Shown here: piece after piece, positions 50,263 to 61,348 of the stretch
How the letters are laid out: every line of letters starts with the position of its first letter
How positions within the stretch are numbered: position 1 is the stretch's first letter
Assembly: GCA_900314745.1 (NCBI GenBank)
Contig: OMWK01000001.1
Location: 177,070 to 241,069 of the forward strand
DNA: 64,000 nucleotides
DNA from: an uncultured Eubacteriales bacterium
Lineage (GTDB): Bacteria > Bacillota > Clostridia > Saccharofermentanales > Saccharofermentanaceae
Direction of reading: 5' to 3'
Notes under the pieces: model-generated
What the model was told of the DNA's origin: nothing
The model's input: only the letters and a program-made list of their open reading frames with translations
Databases searched by the model: none
Made by a program: the position numbers and the translations under genes

Positions 50263-51060
50263 TTAGATTCCTCCGCCCGAGGTGAGCTCCACGTTCTGAA
50301 GCAATTTAAACACCTTCGCGAAAAGCTCTCCTGTCTTACTGTTCGGGTTCTCGAAGATATCCCGCACAAGTCCGCTCTCTGTTATCTTTCCTTCTTCGAG
50401 CACCGCCATTCTGTTACAGATATAACGGATAGCATCAAGCTCATGTGTGATCATCAGGATCGTGATTCCGGACTTGCGGTTGATCTCCTTGAGAAGATCT
50501 AATATCTGCATAGTTGTCTGAGGATCAAGAGCTGAAGTTGCTTCGTCCGAGATTATAAAGTCAGGATTCGTTACTATCGCTCTGGCAATTCCTACTCGCT
50601 GCTTCTGACCACCTGACAGCGCACCCGGATGAGCCTTGAGCTTTTCGGTAAGGCCTACAAGCTCCGCTGTCTCAAGCACTCTGTCTTTGATCTGCGCCTT
50701 CGGAACACCTGCGATCTGCAGCGGATAAGCAATGTTCTGATAGACAGTCATGGAATCAAACAGATTGAAATTCTGAAATATCATTCCGATCCTGTGGCGT
50801 TCCTTAAGAAGCTCCTTCTTGGAAAGCTTAAGAATATCCGTGCCTCCGAGTTCTATCGAACCGCTGTCGGATGTCTCAAGTCTGTTAATGCACCTGGCCA
50901 AAGTGGATTTGCCGGCACCCGAGAATCCTATGATCCCGAATATCTCACCTTTATCCACTTCCAGATTGATTCCTTCAAGAACCTTCAAAGGTTTACCGTG
51001 TGGATAGAAAGTCTTATGCAGATCACTGATCTTCAGATAAGTTTCCATTTCATTAACCAT
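50263..51060 (-). CDS. metN: Methionine-family ABC transporter ATPase (265 aa)
   Basis: Importer ATPase with Walker A GFSGAGKST, signature LSGGQKQRVGIARAIV and Walker B DFIISDEATSALD. It is shorter than typical MetN (about 340 residues) because the C-terminal ACT-like NIL domain that lets methionine inhibit transport is missing. The importer may therefore not be inhibited by methionine. ATG 51060 overlaps the end of the radical SAM gene by eight bases (ATG 51048 is possible). An in-frame start at 51225 would lie deep inside that gene and is unlikely. Confidence 0.9.
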   Translation of the reverse strand: MVNEMETYLKISDLHKTFYPHGKPLKVLEGINLEVDKGEIFGIIGFSGAGKSTLARCINRLETSDSGSIELGGTDILKLSKKELLKERHRIGMIFQNFNLFDSMTVYQNIAYPLQIAGVPKAQIKDRVLETAELVGLTEKLKAHPGALSGGQKQRVGIARAIVTNPDFIISDEATSALDPQTTMQILDLLKEINRKSGITILMITHELDAIRYICNRMAVLEEGKITESGLVRDIFENPNSKTGELFAKVFKLLQNVELTSGGGI

Positions 51061-52327
51061 GGCTGAACGTATCAGCTGCCCTTTCTTTCCTGTCTTTATA
51101 CAATTCGTTGTGAAGGTCTTTACCCCTACCCGGAATCCCGAGGCTGTCTGCACGGCAGTGCTGGCAGTGACGGAATACCTCAAGATATTTGCCGGCTTCC
51201 ATTCGTACCGCTTCCAGGTCCGCACAGTTCGGTGCGGGAATATCCTTCATCTCGTTCTGCGGAATAAGCGGAATGATATTAAGGATAGAAGCACCGAGTT
51301 CAGACGTTACTCTTGCAACTTCCGGAATATGCTCATCGTTGATGCCGGGTACGAGTACGCTGTTGATCTTAACTACGATACCCTTCTCGGCAGCAAGTCT
51401 GATTCCTGTAAGCTGCTTCTCGATAAGCATCTTTGCAGCCTCGATACCTTCGTGCTTGAAGCCTCTCTCATCGATAACAAAACTGTTGATCTTCGCCTCG
51501 ATCTCGGGATCTACCGCATTGACCGTAACCGTCAAAGTCTCTATGCCGATCCTTGCGATCTCATCAACGCACTCCGGAAGTCTGAATCCGTTAGTAGACA
51601 GACAGCATATAAGTTCAGGGAAATTCTCCTTAACCAGAGCAAATGTCTTAAGTGCCTGATTGTTCGCAAGTGTGTCTCCGGGGCCCGCAATGCCGACTAC
51701 GGTAAGCTCAGGACAAAGCTCCTTGGCCTTGCGTACTGTCTCGACAGCCTCCTCAGGCTTCAAGACGAGTGATGTAACTCCGGGCTTGATCTCCGACTTG
51801 TTGTAAGCTCTTGTGCAGAACTTGCATCCGATGTTGCATACGGGACTTACGGGAAGATGCAGTCTTCCGGCCGTCACATTCGAATGGCCTCCCAGGCATG
51901 GATGTCTTTTCTGCAGATTCTCGAAAGAACCTCTTCGCGTAGGATCTCCATACTTCTTCCTCTCTTTTTCTTCTTTATACTCCGGCGCGAGAATACTTAT
52001 CCTGGAATTAACAAGCTTATCCAGAACGAACTTAACCTCACGCTCGATATCTGTGCTTTGAACCCTCTTCTCATGAAGAGCGATTCTCGCGTGCTGTCCG
52101 GACTTCGCCGAGAAGACGACGTTACAGTCCTCGACAGCGTCTGCAAGACGGGCGATCAGCGAATCATCGTGCTGAAGGCTCACGCCGAGGCTGTCAATGC
52201 GTCTGACATCAACCAGCTCGTAAGTTCCTGCCTCGATATCGATCTCATAAATATCAAACCTCTCGGCAACGCCGAAATGTCTGTTGATATTTATTCCGTC
52301 TCCTGTCGCGAATGCTGCTCTTATCAT
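51053..52327 (-). CDS. NifB-like radical SAM protein with N-terminal NifX-like domain (424 aa)
   Basis: Residues 1-105 match the NifX/NafY-type FeMo-cofactor carrier fold (GININRHFGVAERFDIYEID). Residues 140-415 are a NifB-like radical SAM domain beginning HPCLGGHSN and carrying the SAM cluster motif CNIGCKFC (Cys164, Cys168, Cys171). NifB makes the 8Fe-9S-C precursor of nitrogenase cofactors. In standard NifB-NifX fusions the carrier domain is at the C-terminus; here the order is reversed. AAAGGA precedes ATG 52327, 11 bases after the NifH-like gene. It is likely to build the cofactor of the adjacent D/K protein. Confidence 0.9.
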   Translation of the reverse strand: MIRAAFATGDGININRHFGVAERFDIYEIDIEAGTYELVDVRRIDSLGVSLQHDDSLIARLADAVEDCNVVFSAKSGQHARIALHEKRVQSTDIEREVKFVLDKLVNSRISILAPEYKEEKERKKYGDPTRRGSFENLQKRHPCLGGHSNVTAGRLHLPVSPVCNIGCKFCTRAYNKSEIKPGVTSLVLKPEEAVETVRKAKELCPELTVVGIAGPGDTLANNQALKTFALVKENFPELICCLSTNGFRLPECVDEIARIGIETLTVTVNAVDPEIEAKINSFVIDERGFKHEGIEAAKMLIEKQLTGIRLAAEKGIVVKINSVLVPGINDEHIPEVARVTSELGASILNIIPLIPQNEMKDIPAPNCADLEAVRMEAGKYLEVFRHCQHCRADSLGIPGRGKDLHNELYKDRKERAADTFSHG

Positions 52328-52338
52328 TTCCTTTGTCC

Positions 52339-54539
<2,201 letters not shown>

Positions 54540-54540
54540 C

Positions 54541-56040
54541 TTAGAATCCTCCGTTTCCTGCTGCGCATCCTCTTCCTGAACCATCGCCCTGGAAATATCC
54601 CGGGTCCTGCTCAAGCCACCACTTGGTGTAAGGATTGGAAGCATGCTTGGAGTAATTCTTTATAAACTCGATAGAATCCAAAGTGTCATCTATTCTTCTT
54701 GCATAGTTAAGAGCACCCTTGTATCCGATACCGAACTGCTCATCACCGATAAGAAGTGACGGGATTCCGAACTTGGCACCCCAGAGTGTCATTCCTCCGT
54801 GTCTTGCGAGTATCAGGTCCGGACGGATCCTGTTCAATGCATTTACAAGCTCGCAGGCCTGCTTATTGCATACGCGGTAATCAGGAACATCACCGTAGTT
54901 CTTTACTGCCTGCCCTAAGATATCGAGCTTGTCATCACCGCTGTCATAGACCGGATCGTGATGGAATACGGCAGCTCCGACCACATCCATTCCGAGCTCT
55001 CCGAGAAGTGTGATGAGAGCCTGACCGTGAGCGGCTCCGGCTGTTACATAAGCCTTCTTACCCTTGAATCTCTCCTTGAGCTTCTCGATCTCGGGAACAT
55101 ACTTCTCATGACCTTCCCTGATGATCTCCTCTGCAAGCTCCTCCTTGCCTACTAGCTTACCGAAAGCTCTAAGCCATCTGTCAGTTCCTGCCACACCATA
55201 CGCAGGCGGTACGAGAACTTCAGGAACTCCGTGAAGCTGATTCAGGCCTGCTCCCATGTATGTCGAGAGTGAAGGGCAGATATGGATAGAAGCTGCTGCA
55301 TCACTTATGTGGGACAGTTCCTCTACTGTTGAGAAAGGGATCACATACCTCGGCTCATATCCGAATCTTCTTATAACATCATCAAATACGTGGCTGCCCC
55401 AGAAATTAATGATATTGATCTTATTGCTCTTCTTCTCTGATGGCTTAACGATTCCTCTTAATACAGTGTGATAAGCGGCATCGAATCCGGTTGTCCAGAT
55501 CTTGGATCGGAAGCCTTCGCAGTTACATGTGACCACCGGTATCCCGAGTTCCTCTGAGGCTGCATCTACGACTGCCTCGATATCTTCACCGATGATTCCT
55601 GAAGCACAGGATGTGGTAACGAAGATCGCATTCGGGTGCACTCTGTCATATGCAAGTCTTATAGTCTCCTCGAGCTTCCTGGAAGCTCCGAAGACGGTGT
55701 CCTTTTCGAGCAGGTTTGTGCAGAAGTATCTGCCGAGCTGCGAGGGAAGCCCCCTTCTTGCCTGCTCTACCCTGTAAGTAAAATTGAAATCCGCGAACTC
55801 ACCTGCGCAGCCGATGGGAGCGTGGTTGATTACTGCAGCATCCCTGATCATAGCGAGCTGGCAGAACGCCTGCTGCTGATTGCAGCCGAGGCACTGCGAG
55901 AACTTTCTCTTGCAGTCCTTAAGCTCACCCTTAGCTGACTTCTCTACGATCTGTGAAGCAGTTCCTGTGAATGCGTTAATCGTTCCGAGTCTTTTCTCGC
56001 GGATGACTACGCTAGGTTCCTTAATGCTTATCTTAGACAT
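54541..56040 (-). CDS. Nitrogenase-like D (alpha) subunit, probable catalytic subunit (499 aa)
   Basis: P-cluster side cysteines are Cys53 (CLGCNQQQ), Cys78 (APIGCAGEF) and Cys145 (TTSCASGIIGED). The active-site cofactor cysteine corresponds to Cys255 (SIHICPSLSTYMGAG), matching NifD Cys275. The region that holds NifD His442 reads LLIGDEQFGIGYKG, with no histidine, so a Mo/homocitrate cluster is unlikely. HHDPVYD and AHGQAL offer other histidines near the pocket. GAAGGAGAT precedes ATG 56040. First structural gene after the LysR regulator. Best fit: a nitrogenase-like reductase such as methylthio-alkane reductase MarD; dinitrogen reduction is less likely. Confidence 0.9.
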   Translation of the reverse strand: MSKISIKEPSVVIREKRLGTINAFTGTASQIVEKSAKGELKDCKRKFSQCLGCNQQQAFCQLAMIRDAAVINHAPIGCAGEFADFNFTYRVEQARRGLPSQLGRYFCTNLLEKDTVFGASRKLEETIRLAYDRVHPNAIFVTTSCASGIIGEDIEAVVDAASEELGIPVVTCNCEGFRSKIWTTGFDAAYHTVLRGIVKPSEKKSNKINIINFWGSHVFDDVIRRFGYEPRYVIPFSTVEELSHISDAAASIHICPSLSTYMGAGLNQLHGVPEVLVPPAYGVAGTDRWLRAFGKLVGKEELAEEIIREGHEKYVPEIEKLKERFKGKKAYVTAGAAHGQALITLLGELGMDVVGAAVFHHDPVYDSGDDKLDILGQAVKNYGDVPDYRVCNKQACELVNALNRIRPDLILARHGGMTLWGAKFGIPSLLIGDEQFGIGYKGALNYARRIDDTLDSIEFIKNYSKHASNPYTKWWLEQDPGYFQGDGSGRGCAAGNGGF

Positions 56041-56168
56041 GTGGTGTATCTCCTTCCGTAACTCCTATTAATCCGATGTGTTTGATAGGTGTTACTTGCG
56101 AAGGATGATACTACTTTGACAATATCAAGTGATAATACGCAAATACGATAGTCGGTTATAAACTCCGC
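56041..56168 (-). promoter_or_regulatory. Probable LysR-controlled promoter region of the nitrogenase-like operon
   Basis: The 128-base gap between the regulator stop and the D start is the only sizeable gap before the operon. On the minus strand it has a TATCA-CT-TGATA inverted repeat, a TTGTCA element and a TATCAT -10-like hexamer about 13 bases later. The spacing is not a clean constitutive promoter, which suits activation. No riboswitch fold is obvious. A LysR-type T-N11-A site is plausible but unproven. Confidence 0.4.
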
Positions 56169-57065
56169 TTATAAACCGTAAGTCTTAAGATTCTCTATGT
56201 ACTCTTTACCCGGTTCACTCAGCACGCTGCCTTCCCGAACAACGTATACGATCGATGTTTTCTCACGGCTCTCATAGGGCACTGCTCTATAGCCGTCACC
56301 GTTTAACTCTTCGCAGATAATTCCTGAGCAAAGCGTGTAGCCGTTAAGTCCGACCATCATATTGAGCATGGTTCCTCTGTCGTTAACCTTGATGTTCTTC
56401 TTTCTCTCGAACATGCTTATCGGTTCTTCGGCAAGGTAGATCGGGTCTTCCTCGGCCTGGTTGAAGGTAAGGCACGGGAAAGGCTCAAGATCTTCCTCAG
56501 TAACCTTCCCGGCTTTTGCAAGAGGATGATTAGTCGACAGATATGCGAAGACCTTGCAGTCAAACAGCTTATGGTATTCGAGGTTGTTGTATTTCAGATA
56601 TTTCTCTATGTAATTCCGGTTATAGTCATCTATGTGTATTACGCCGATCTCCGAGCGGAATGTTCTAACGTCATTGATCACTTCCGAAGTTTTACCCTCA
56701 TAGATAGAGTATTCATAGGTATCGGGTCCAAATGAAGAAATAAGCTCAATGAACGACTTAACCGCGAATGTATAATGCTGCGTCGATACACCGAATTTCT
56801 CTTTATTCTCTTTGTCAATATACCGCTCCTTAAGAAGATCATACTGAGCGATGACCTGCCTGGCATAGACTATAAAGTCCGCGCCTTCAACAGTGGTCGA
56901 TACGCCTCTGTTAGAACGTTCAAATATCGTTACTCCGATCTCTTCTTCAAGCTCCTTAATTGCATCGGATATCGCAGGCTGCGACACAAAGAATTTCTGC
57001 GCTGTTTTATTTATCGATTTCTCGTCTGCAGTTGTTACCGCATACATAAGCTGTTGTAGTGTCAT
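56169..57065 (-). CDS. LysR-family transcriptional regulator (298 aa)
   Basis: N-terminal winged helix-turn-helix (TLQQLMYAVTTADEKSINKTAQKFFVSQPAISDAIKELEEEIG, residues 2-60 region) followed by the two-lobed ligand domain. It lies directly upstream of, and in the same direction as, the nitrogenase-like genes with a 128-base gap, so it is the likely activator of that operon. In Rhodospirillum rubrum a LysR regulator (SalR) controls methylthio-alkane reductase genes in response to sulfur, a suggestive parallel. GGAGAG precedes ATG 57065. The ligand is unknown; a sulfur metabolite is a reasonable guess. Confidence 0.93.
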   Translation of the reverse strand: MTLQQLMYAVTTADEKSINKTAQKFFVSQPAISDAIKELEEEIGVTIFERSNRGVSTTVEGADFIVYARQVIAQYDLLKERYIDKENKEKFGVSTQHYTFAVKSFIELISSFGPDTYEYSIYEGKTSEVINDVRTFRSEIGVIHIDDYNRNYIEKYLKYNNLEYHKLFDCKVFAYLSTNHPLAKAGKVTEEDLEPFPCLTFNQAEEDPIYLAEEPISMFERKKNIKVNDRGTMLNMMVGLNGYTLCSGIICEELNGDGYRAVPYESREKTSIVYVVREGSVLSEPGKEYIENLKTYGL

Positions 57066-57239
57066 GTCCGTCTCTCCTTGTTCAAGGGGTTGCAGACATA
57101 CTACTACCTATCATTTCAGTAGGCAATAGTTTTTCCCTGAGGAATATGACTTAAGTTGACTGCGGTGAAAAATGTATAGTCCACTTTTTGTTGGCTTTCT
57201 AAGGTTTATCGGAAGGTCAAGAAGACCGATACTCTATAG

Positions 57240-57254
57240 TATAATGTATGAATG
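57240..57254 (+). promoter_or_regulatory. TATAAT -10 box six bases from the start codon (possible leaderless start)
   Basis: TATAAT at 57240-57245 is followed by GTATGA and then ATG 57252, with no ribosome binding site. Transcription would start close to the ATG. Confidence 0.45.
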
Positions 57255-58724
57255 AGTTTAAGTGAGCGCAAGAAAAACATCATTAATATCATCCTGCTTA
57301 TAGCGTATGCAGGTCTGCATATTTTCCTGGTGCTTCATCACGAACCCTGGAGAGATGAGTCACAGGCGTGGATACTTGCAAGAAACGCATCTTTTCTTGA
57401 ATTGCCCGGATTATGCGCCTCCGAAGGACATCCGGTCCTGTGGTTCTGGTTTCTGAGAGTATGCTTCCTTATAGGAATACCTTTCAGACATATAAGCTAT
57501 ATAAGCGTTTTTATCATGACAGCAGCGGCAGCACTCCTTCTTTACAGGTCGCCGTTTAACCTTCCCGTTAATGTTTCCATATTAGTCTCGCCCATATTTT
57601 TCTACTATAACCCGGTCATATGCCGCATATACTGCATAGCAGTACTTCTGTTTATCCTTCAGTTTATCTTCTGGAAAGACAGGAGCAGGCACCCCGTCAT
57701 CTACGGCATCATAGTGGCACTTTTATGCCAGACTCATGTGCTGGCGGCAGGGTTCGTAATAGGCTGTCTTTTCGAGATGGTGATAAGGCTTAAAAAGGAG
57801 CACGGCAGAAAGAACATCGCGGGTGCACTTATACCGGCGGCGAGCCTTTTTCTGATGTATCTGGAATTAAGACAGACGGACAGTACCGACACTTACATTC
57901 ATGTTAACGCCGATCACTTCAGGAGGCGTATCGAGAACCACCCCCTTTCAGAACCGATAAGAAGTTTATACACACACTTCGACTACGATCCCGTCCCCGC
58001 CGGCAGGATCTTCCTTGGTGCGACCATTCTTATAATGATTCTTCTGATAGTCCTCTGGGCTGTTAAGAAGCAACAGCGTAAAGAACTGTTCAGCATAAGC
58101 CTGGTTACCTTCAGCGGCATAATCTACTACTGGGCGGTAGTAATCTTTGTACGCAACGCGGCACATCAGCAGATGGCGATAGTTTACTGGCTCCTTATCC
58201 TGTTCAGCGTGTGGGCATTTGCGGATGCATTCAAAGAAGGCCGTTTGAAGCTTATCTTTATCCTGCTCTTTGCTGCAAGCTGCGTGCTTTCGGTACCCGG
58301 CACGTATATAAACGCAAGAAACGACATCGAAGGTCCCTACTCCGGAACCACGGAGATCCGCGATATCATCGAGAACACCGTCCCCGCGGACTCTGTCATA
58401 GTTATACATAATGATATGTTCAGCACTTCGTTAGCGGCATATCTTTATGAGTCGGACAAGAACTATACGCTGTGGGACATAGATAACGGCTGCGAATTCG
58501 ATCTTCATATATGGGGCAGGGACAATGCCAGGAATCTGGATGATGAGGATATCTATGAAGCCATATGCGGGGACATTCCTGCAGACAGGATCTGCTACTA
58601 TGTATACGGCACTGGAACTTTAGGAGAAGCACCGGAATTTACGGAAGGAATGATACTGATCTCGGGAAATCACGAAGAGAATTACCGCGCAGAGTATCAC
58701 CTGCTATATCAGGTAGAGAGGTAA
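57252..58724 (+). CDS. GT-C-type membrane glycosyltransferase-like protein (490 aa)
   Basis: About ten membrane helices with the acidic first-loop motif [15 protein letters not shown], the place where GT-C (GT39/ArnT/PMT-like) enzymes bind metal and lipid-linked sugar. The C-terminal 110 residues are soluble and may lie outside. It transfers, by family, a sugar from a polyprenyl-phosphate donor at the outer face. It is followed after 10 bases by a GT2 of the dolichol-phosphate-mannose-synthase type, which would make exactly such a donor. No ribosome binding site precedes ATG 57252. Confidence 0.8.
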   Translation: MSLSERKKNIINIILLIAYAGLHIFLVLHHEPWRDESQAWILARNASFLELPGLCASEGHPVLWFWFLRVCFLIGIPFRHISYISVFIMTAAAALLLYRSPFNLPVNVSILVSPIFFYYNPVICRIYCIAVLLFILQFIFWKDRSRHPVIYGIIVALLCQTHVLAAGFVIGCLFEMVIRLKKEHGRKNIAGALIPAASLFLMYLELRQTDSTDTYIHVNADHFRRRIENHPLSEPIRSLYTHFDYDPVPAGRIFLGATILIMILLIVLWAVKKQQRKELFSISLVTFSGIIYYWAVVIFVRNAAHQQMAIVYWLLILFSVWAFADAFKEGRLKLIFILLFAASCVLSVPGTYINARNDIEGPYSGTTEIRDIIENTVPADSVIVIHNDMFSTSLAAYLYESDKNYTLWDIDNGCEFDLHIWGRDNARNLDDEDIYEAICGDIPADRICYYVYGTGTLGEAPEFTEGMILISGNHEENYRAEYHLLYQVER

Positions 58725-58734
58725 ACACAGGACA

Positions 58735-59427
58735 ATGGATAATTACACTTTATCGGTAGTAATACCGTGTTACAACGAGAAGAACAGCATCCGCGCCATC
58801 GTGGAGAAAGTATTAAGCGCACCGGTGGAGAATAAAGAGATCATCGTCGTGGACGACAAAAGCACGGACGGCACCTCCGAAGTTCTTGACAGAGAGATCG
58901 CTCCCCTGGTAAGCAAAGTAATCCACCACGAGGTCAACAAGGGCAAAGGCGGTGCCCTTCAAACGGGATTCAGGCACGCGACCGGCGATATCGTCATCAT
59001 CCAGGACGCGGACCTCGAGTACGACCCGTCCGAATATCCTGTGCTGATCAACCCAATCCTTAACGGCGAATGCGAGGTATGCTACGGTTCAAGGTTCCTG
59101 AACAGCCCTGCGAAGGGATACATCGCGAACCGGCTGGCTAATAGATTCCTGACCAGACTTTCGAATCTTTTTACGCATCTTCATCTCACGGATATGGAGA
59201 CGTGCTATAAGGCCTTCAGAACGGAGATCATCCAGTCTATAGACATCAGGGAGAACCGCTTCGGTTTCGAGCCTGAGATCACCGCGAAGGTCGCACGCAT
59301 GGAGAACGTCCGCATAAAGGAAGTCCCCATTTCCTACTACCCCAGAACGGTCGAAGAGGGAAAGAAGATCGGCATCAGGGACGGTCTTCGCACCATCTAC
59401 TGCATCTTTAAGTACCGTAAAGGTTAA
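58735..59427 (+). CDS. GT2 glycosyltransferase, polyprenyl-phosphate sugar synthase-like (230 aa)
   Basis: GT-A fold: [21 protein letters not shown] at the N-terminus, the nucleotide segment [11 protein letters not shown], the DxD-type site [16 protein letters not shown], and [11 protein letters not shown], which is typical of DPM1/GtrB-like enzymes. There are no membrane helices, so cytoplasmic. It would load a sugar on a polyprenyl phosphate for the GT-C protein encoded upstream. ACAGG lies before ATG 58735. The downstream UDP-glucuronate decarboxylase suggests the sugar could be xylose. Confidence 0.9.
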   Translation: MDNYTLSVVIPCYNEKNSIRAIVEKVLSAPVENKEIIVVDDKSTDGTSEVLDREIAPLVSKVIHHEVNKGKGGALQTGFRHATGDIVIIQDADLEYDPSEYPVLINPILNGECEVCYGSRFLNSPAKGYIANRLANRFLTRLSNLFTHLHLTDMETCYKAFRTEIIQSIDIRENRFGFEPEITAKVARMENVRIKEVPISYYPRTVEEGKKIGIRDGLRTIYCIFKYRKG

Positions 59428-59446
59428 TCAGGGAGGCTGCACCACT

Positions 59447-60388
59447 ATGAAAAGAAACCGCGTACTTGTAACAGGAGGAGCAGGATTCCTTGGATCACAC
59501 CTTTGTGACAGGCTTATTAAAGACGGTAACGATGTCATCTGCCTGGACAACCTTTTCACGGGCTCCAAAGACAATATCCGCCACCTGCTTGGCAACCCGT
59601 ATTTCGAGTTCATAAGACACGATATCACACAGCCGGTTTATATAGAGTGTGACCAGATATATAACCTCGCCTGCCCCGCAAGTCCCAAGTGGTATCAGAA
59701 GGACCCTATCTACACATTCCAGACTTCAGTTTACGGAGCGATGAACTGCTTAGGTCTTGCAAAGAGAACAGGTGCCCGTGTGCTGCAGGCTTCCACTTCC
59801 GAGATCTACGGAGATCCGGATATCCATCCTCAGCCCGAGAGTTACTGGGGCAATGTCAATACCATAGGCATCAGATCTTGCTATGACGAAGGCAAAAGAG
59901 CAGCCGAGACTTTATTCTTCGACTACCACAGGAAGCATGATATCGAGATCAAGGTCATGCGTATCTTTAACACTTACGGTCCCCGAATGGATACAGGTGA
60001 CGGCCGGGTAGTAAGCAACTTTATCGTACAGGCGCTTAAAGGCGACGACATCACCATCTACGGAAACGGGGAACAGACAAGAAGCTTCTGTTATGTTGAC
60101 GATCTTATCGAAGGAATGGTCCGTCTCATGAACAGCCGTGCCGGATTCACGGGACCGGTCAATATCGGCAACCCCGGAGAATTCAGTATCAGGGAACTTG
60201 CGGATCTTATCATCGAACTTACAGGCTCGAAGTCCGGGATAATTAATAACCCCCTCCCTTCCGATGACCCGAAGCAGAGAAAACCCCTGATCGATCTTGC
60301 AAGGAAAGAGCTCAACTGGGAACCCTCTGTTCAGTTAAGAGAGGGGCTTGTAAGAACCATCGCTTACTTCAGCGAACTGATGGTATAA
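59447..60388 (+). CDS. UDP-glucuronate decarboxylase (UDP-xylose synthase) family (313 aa)
   Basis: Extended SDR epimerase-family enzyme: NAD-binding [10 protein letters not shown] at residues 10-19, [35 protein letters not shown] (diagnostic of UXS), the catalytic pair in [11 protein letters not shown] (YxxxK) and [10 protein letters not shown]. It converts UDP-glucuronate to UDP-xylose. GGGAGG precedes ATG 59447, 19 bases after the GT2 gene, so the three genes form a glycan cassette. Confidence 0.93.
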   Translation: MKRNRVLVTGGAGFLGSHLCDRLIKDGNDVICLDNLFTGSKDNIRHLLGNPYFEFIRHDITQPVYIECDQIYNLACPASPKWYQKDPIYTFQTSVYGAMNCLGLAKRTGARVLQASTSEIYGDPDIHPQPESYWGNVNTIGIRSCYDEGKRAAETLFFDYHRKHDIEIKVMRIFNTYGPRMDTGDGRVVSNFIVQALKGDDITIYGNGEQTRSFCYVDDLIEGMVRLMNSRAGFTGPVNIGNPGEFSIRELADLIIELTGSKSGIINNPLPSDDPKQRKPLIDLARKELNWEPSVQLREGLVRTIAYFSELMV

Positions 60389-60453
60389 CACAACTCTCCA
60401 TACGAGCAGTGCCTGACGGGTCAATCACACTGTGGAAAATGCGGACTGTTGAT

Positions 60454-60474
60454 ATGAGACATATCGTGTCCCAT
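60454..60474. promoter_or_regulatory. Inverted repeat upstream of the small membrane protein/XRE pair
   Basis: ATGAGACA and TGTCCCAT (one mismatch) around TATCG, about 100 bases ahead of the small membrane protein gene. It could be the operator of the adjacent XRE regulator. The rest of the 60389-60571 gap shows only a short AAGCTTAAGCTT palindrome. Confidence 0.3.
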
Positions 60475-60571
60475 CAGCAAAATCAGGGGTTTTGAGACTT
60501 ACTGTGTCCTTCTTAAAGTCGCGGGGAAAGCTTAAGCTTGAGCCATAACAAACATGAAGGAGGACATCAAA

Positions 60572-60778
60572 ATGTCAAAGACAATCTGGAAAGTTTTATT
60601 CTACGTAATCGGTATCGCAGGAGTCGGATTCATAATCTATTCCATGGTCAAAGATCAGGTCACACCCTATCTTGGAATCGGAACCTGCTGCACAGCCATC
60701 GCCAACGTTATCGGTTGTAAACTGAATCTAAAAAGATATAATCCTTGCAAAAAGAGGTTTTCTCAGGAGGACGATTAA
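60572..60778 (+). CDS. Small two-helix membrane protein (68 aa)
   Basis: Two hydrophobic segments (about residues 4-24 and 31-50) and a Lys/Cys-rich C-terminus. GGAGG before ATG 60572 sets the start. Its stop overlaps the ATG of the XRE regulator (TAATG), and the regulator also has membrane helices, so the two products may interact. Function unknown. Confidence 0.7.
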   Translation: MSKTIWKVLFYVIGIAGVGFIIYSMVKDQVTPYLGIGTCCTAIANVIGCKLNLKRYNPCKKRFSQEDD

Positions 60779-61284
60779 TGGATCAGACAAAGATCGGCGA
60801 ATTTCTTAAGGAACTTAGGAAAGAGAAGAACATGACACAGGAGCAGCTTGCCGACAAATTCTTCGTCTCAAGGCGTACCGTCTCGAGATGGGAGACCGGC
60901 AGCAACATGCCCGACCTCGATGTTCTAGTCGAACTTGCCGACTTTTACGATGTGGATTTAAGAGACATTTTTAACGGCCAGAGGAGAAAACCGGAAATGA
61001 ACAATGAGTTGAAAGATACACTGCTACAGGCAGCGGATTATACCAATGATATCAAGAAGAGGATAACCAGGAGAGTGAATTATATGTTCGTAGGCGGCAT
61101 CCTTGCCATGTCAATCTACATAATCTCACTTTATCTGGTACCCGAAGATGCAGGCGGCGCTGCAGGCTTCGTTCAGGGCGTAACACTCGGAATTTCATTC
61201 GCAATGCTCATCATGGGAATGATCATAACGGGCCCGTTCGGAGAGAAATACCTAAGCGGAGGATACTGCAGGAAGACGAACTGA
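60778..61284 (+). CDS. XRE-family regulator with membrane domain (168 aa)
   Basis: N-terminal helix-turn-helix (KIGEFLKELRKEKNMTQEQLADKFFVSRRTVSRWETGSNMPDL, residues 4-46 region) followed by about 40 residues of linker and two membrane helices in the C-terminal part. Membrane-tethered XRE regulators of this size are common in Clostridia. CAGGAGG precedes ATG 60778, which overlaps the upstream stop by one base. Confidence 0.88.
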   Translation: MDQTKIGEFLKELRKEKNMTQEQLADKFFVSRRTVSRWETGSNMPDLDVLVELADFYDVDLRDIFNGQRRKPEMNNELKDTLLQAADYTNDIKKRITRRVNYMFVGGILAMSIYIISLYLVPEDAGGAAGFVQGVTLGISFAMLIMGMIITGPFGEKYLSGGYCRKTN

Positions 61285-61288
61285 CGCT

Positions 61289-61348
61289 TTACGCCCCGTG
61301 TCCCATCTTCGCCGAGAATCTTGCAAGCTCATCGGGGATCTTTATCGT
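61289..61348 (-). pseudogene. Tail of a second Fe-S aldo/keto reductase gene
   Basis: Sixty bases match the end of the gene at 40304-40363 at 57 positions. The three differences are all synonymous, so the encoded residues IKIPDELARFSAKMGHGA and the stop are preserved. Nothing of the reductase is found upstream; the match ends abruptly at 61348, where a relaxase fragment begins. This is the 3-prime end of a lost paralogue. Confidence 0.88.

Noticed and set aside
50263..51225. MetN with an extended N-terminus
   Set aside because: The extra 55 residues lie inside the radical SAM gene and read as out-of-frame translation of it.
54540..54644. A longer K subunit starting at 54644
   Set aside because: It would overlap the D gene by about 100 bases and its extra residues are not nitrogenase-like; GGAGGA and ATG 54539 fit better.
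60530..60541. AAGCTTAAGCTT palindrome as an operator
   Set aside because: Short A/T-rich palindromes of this kind occur by chance, and nothing else supports it.
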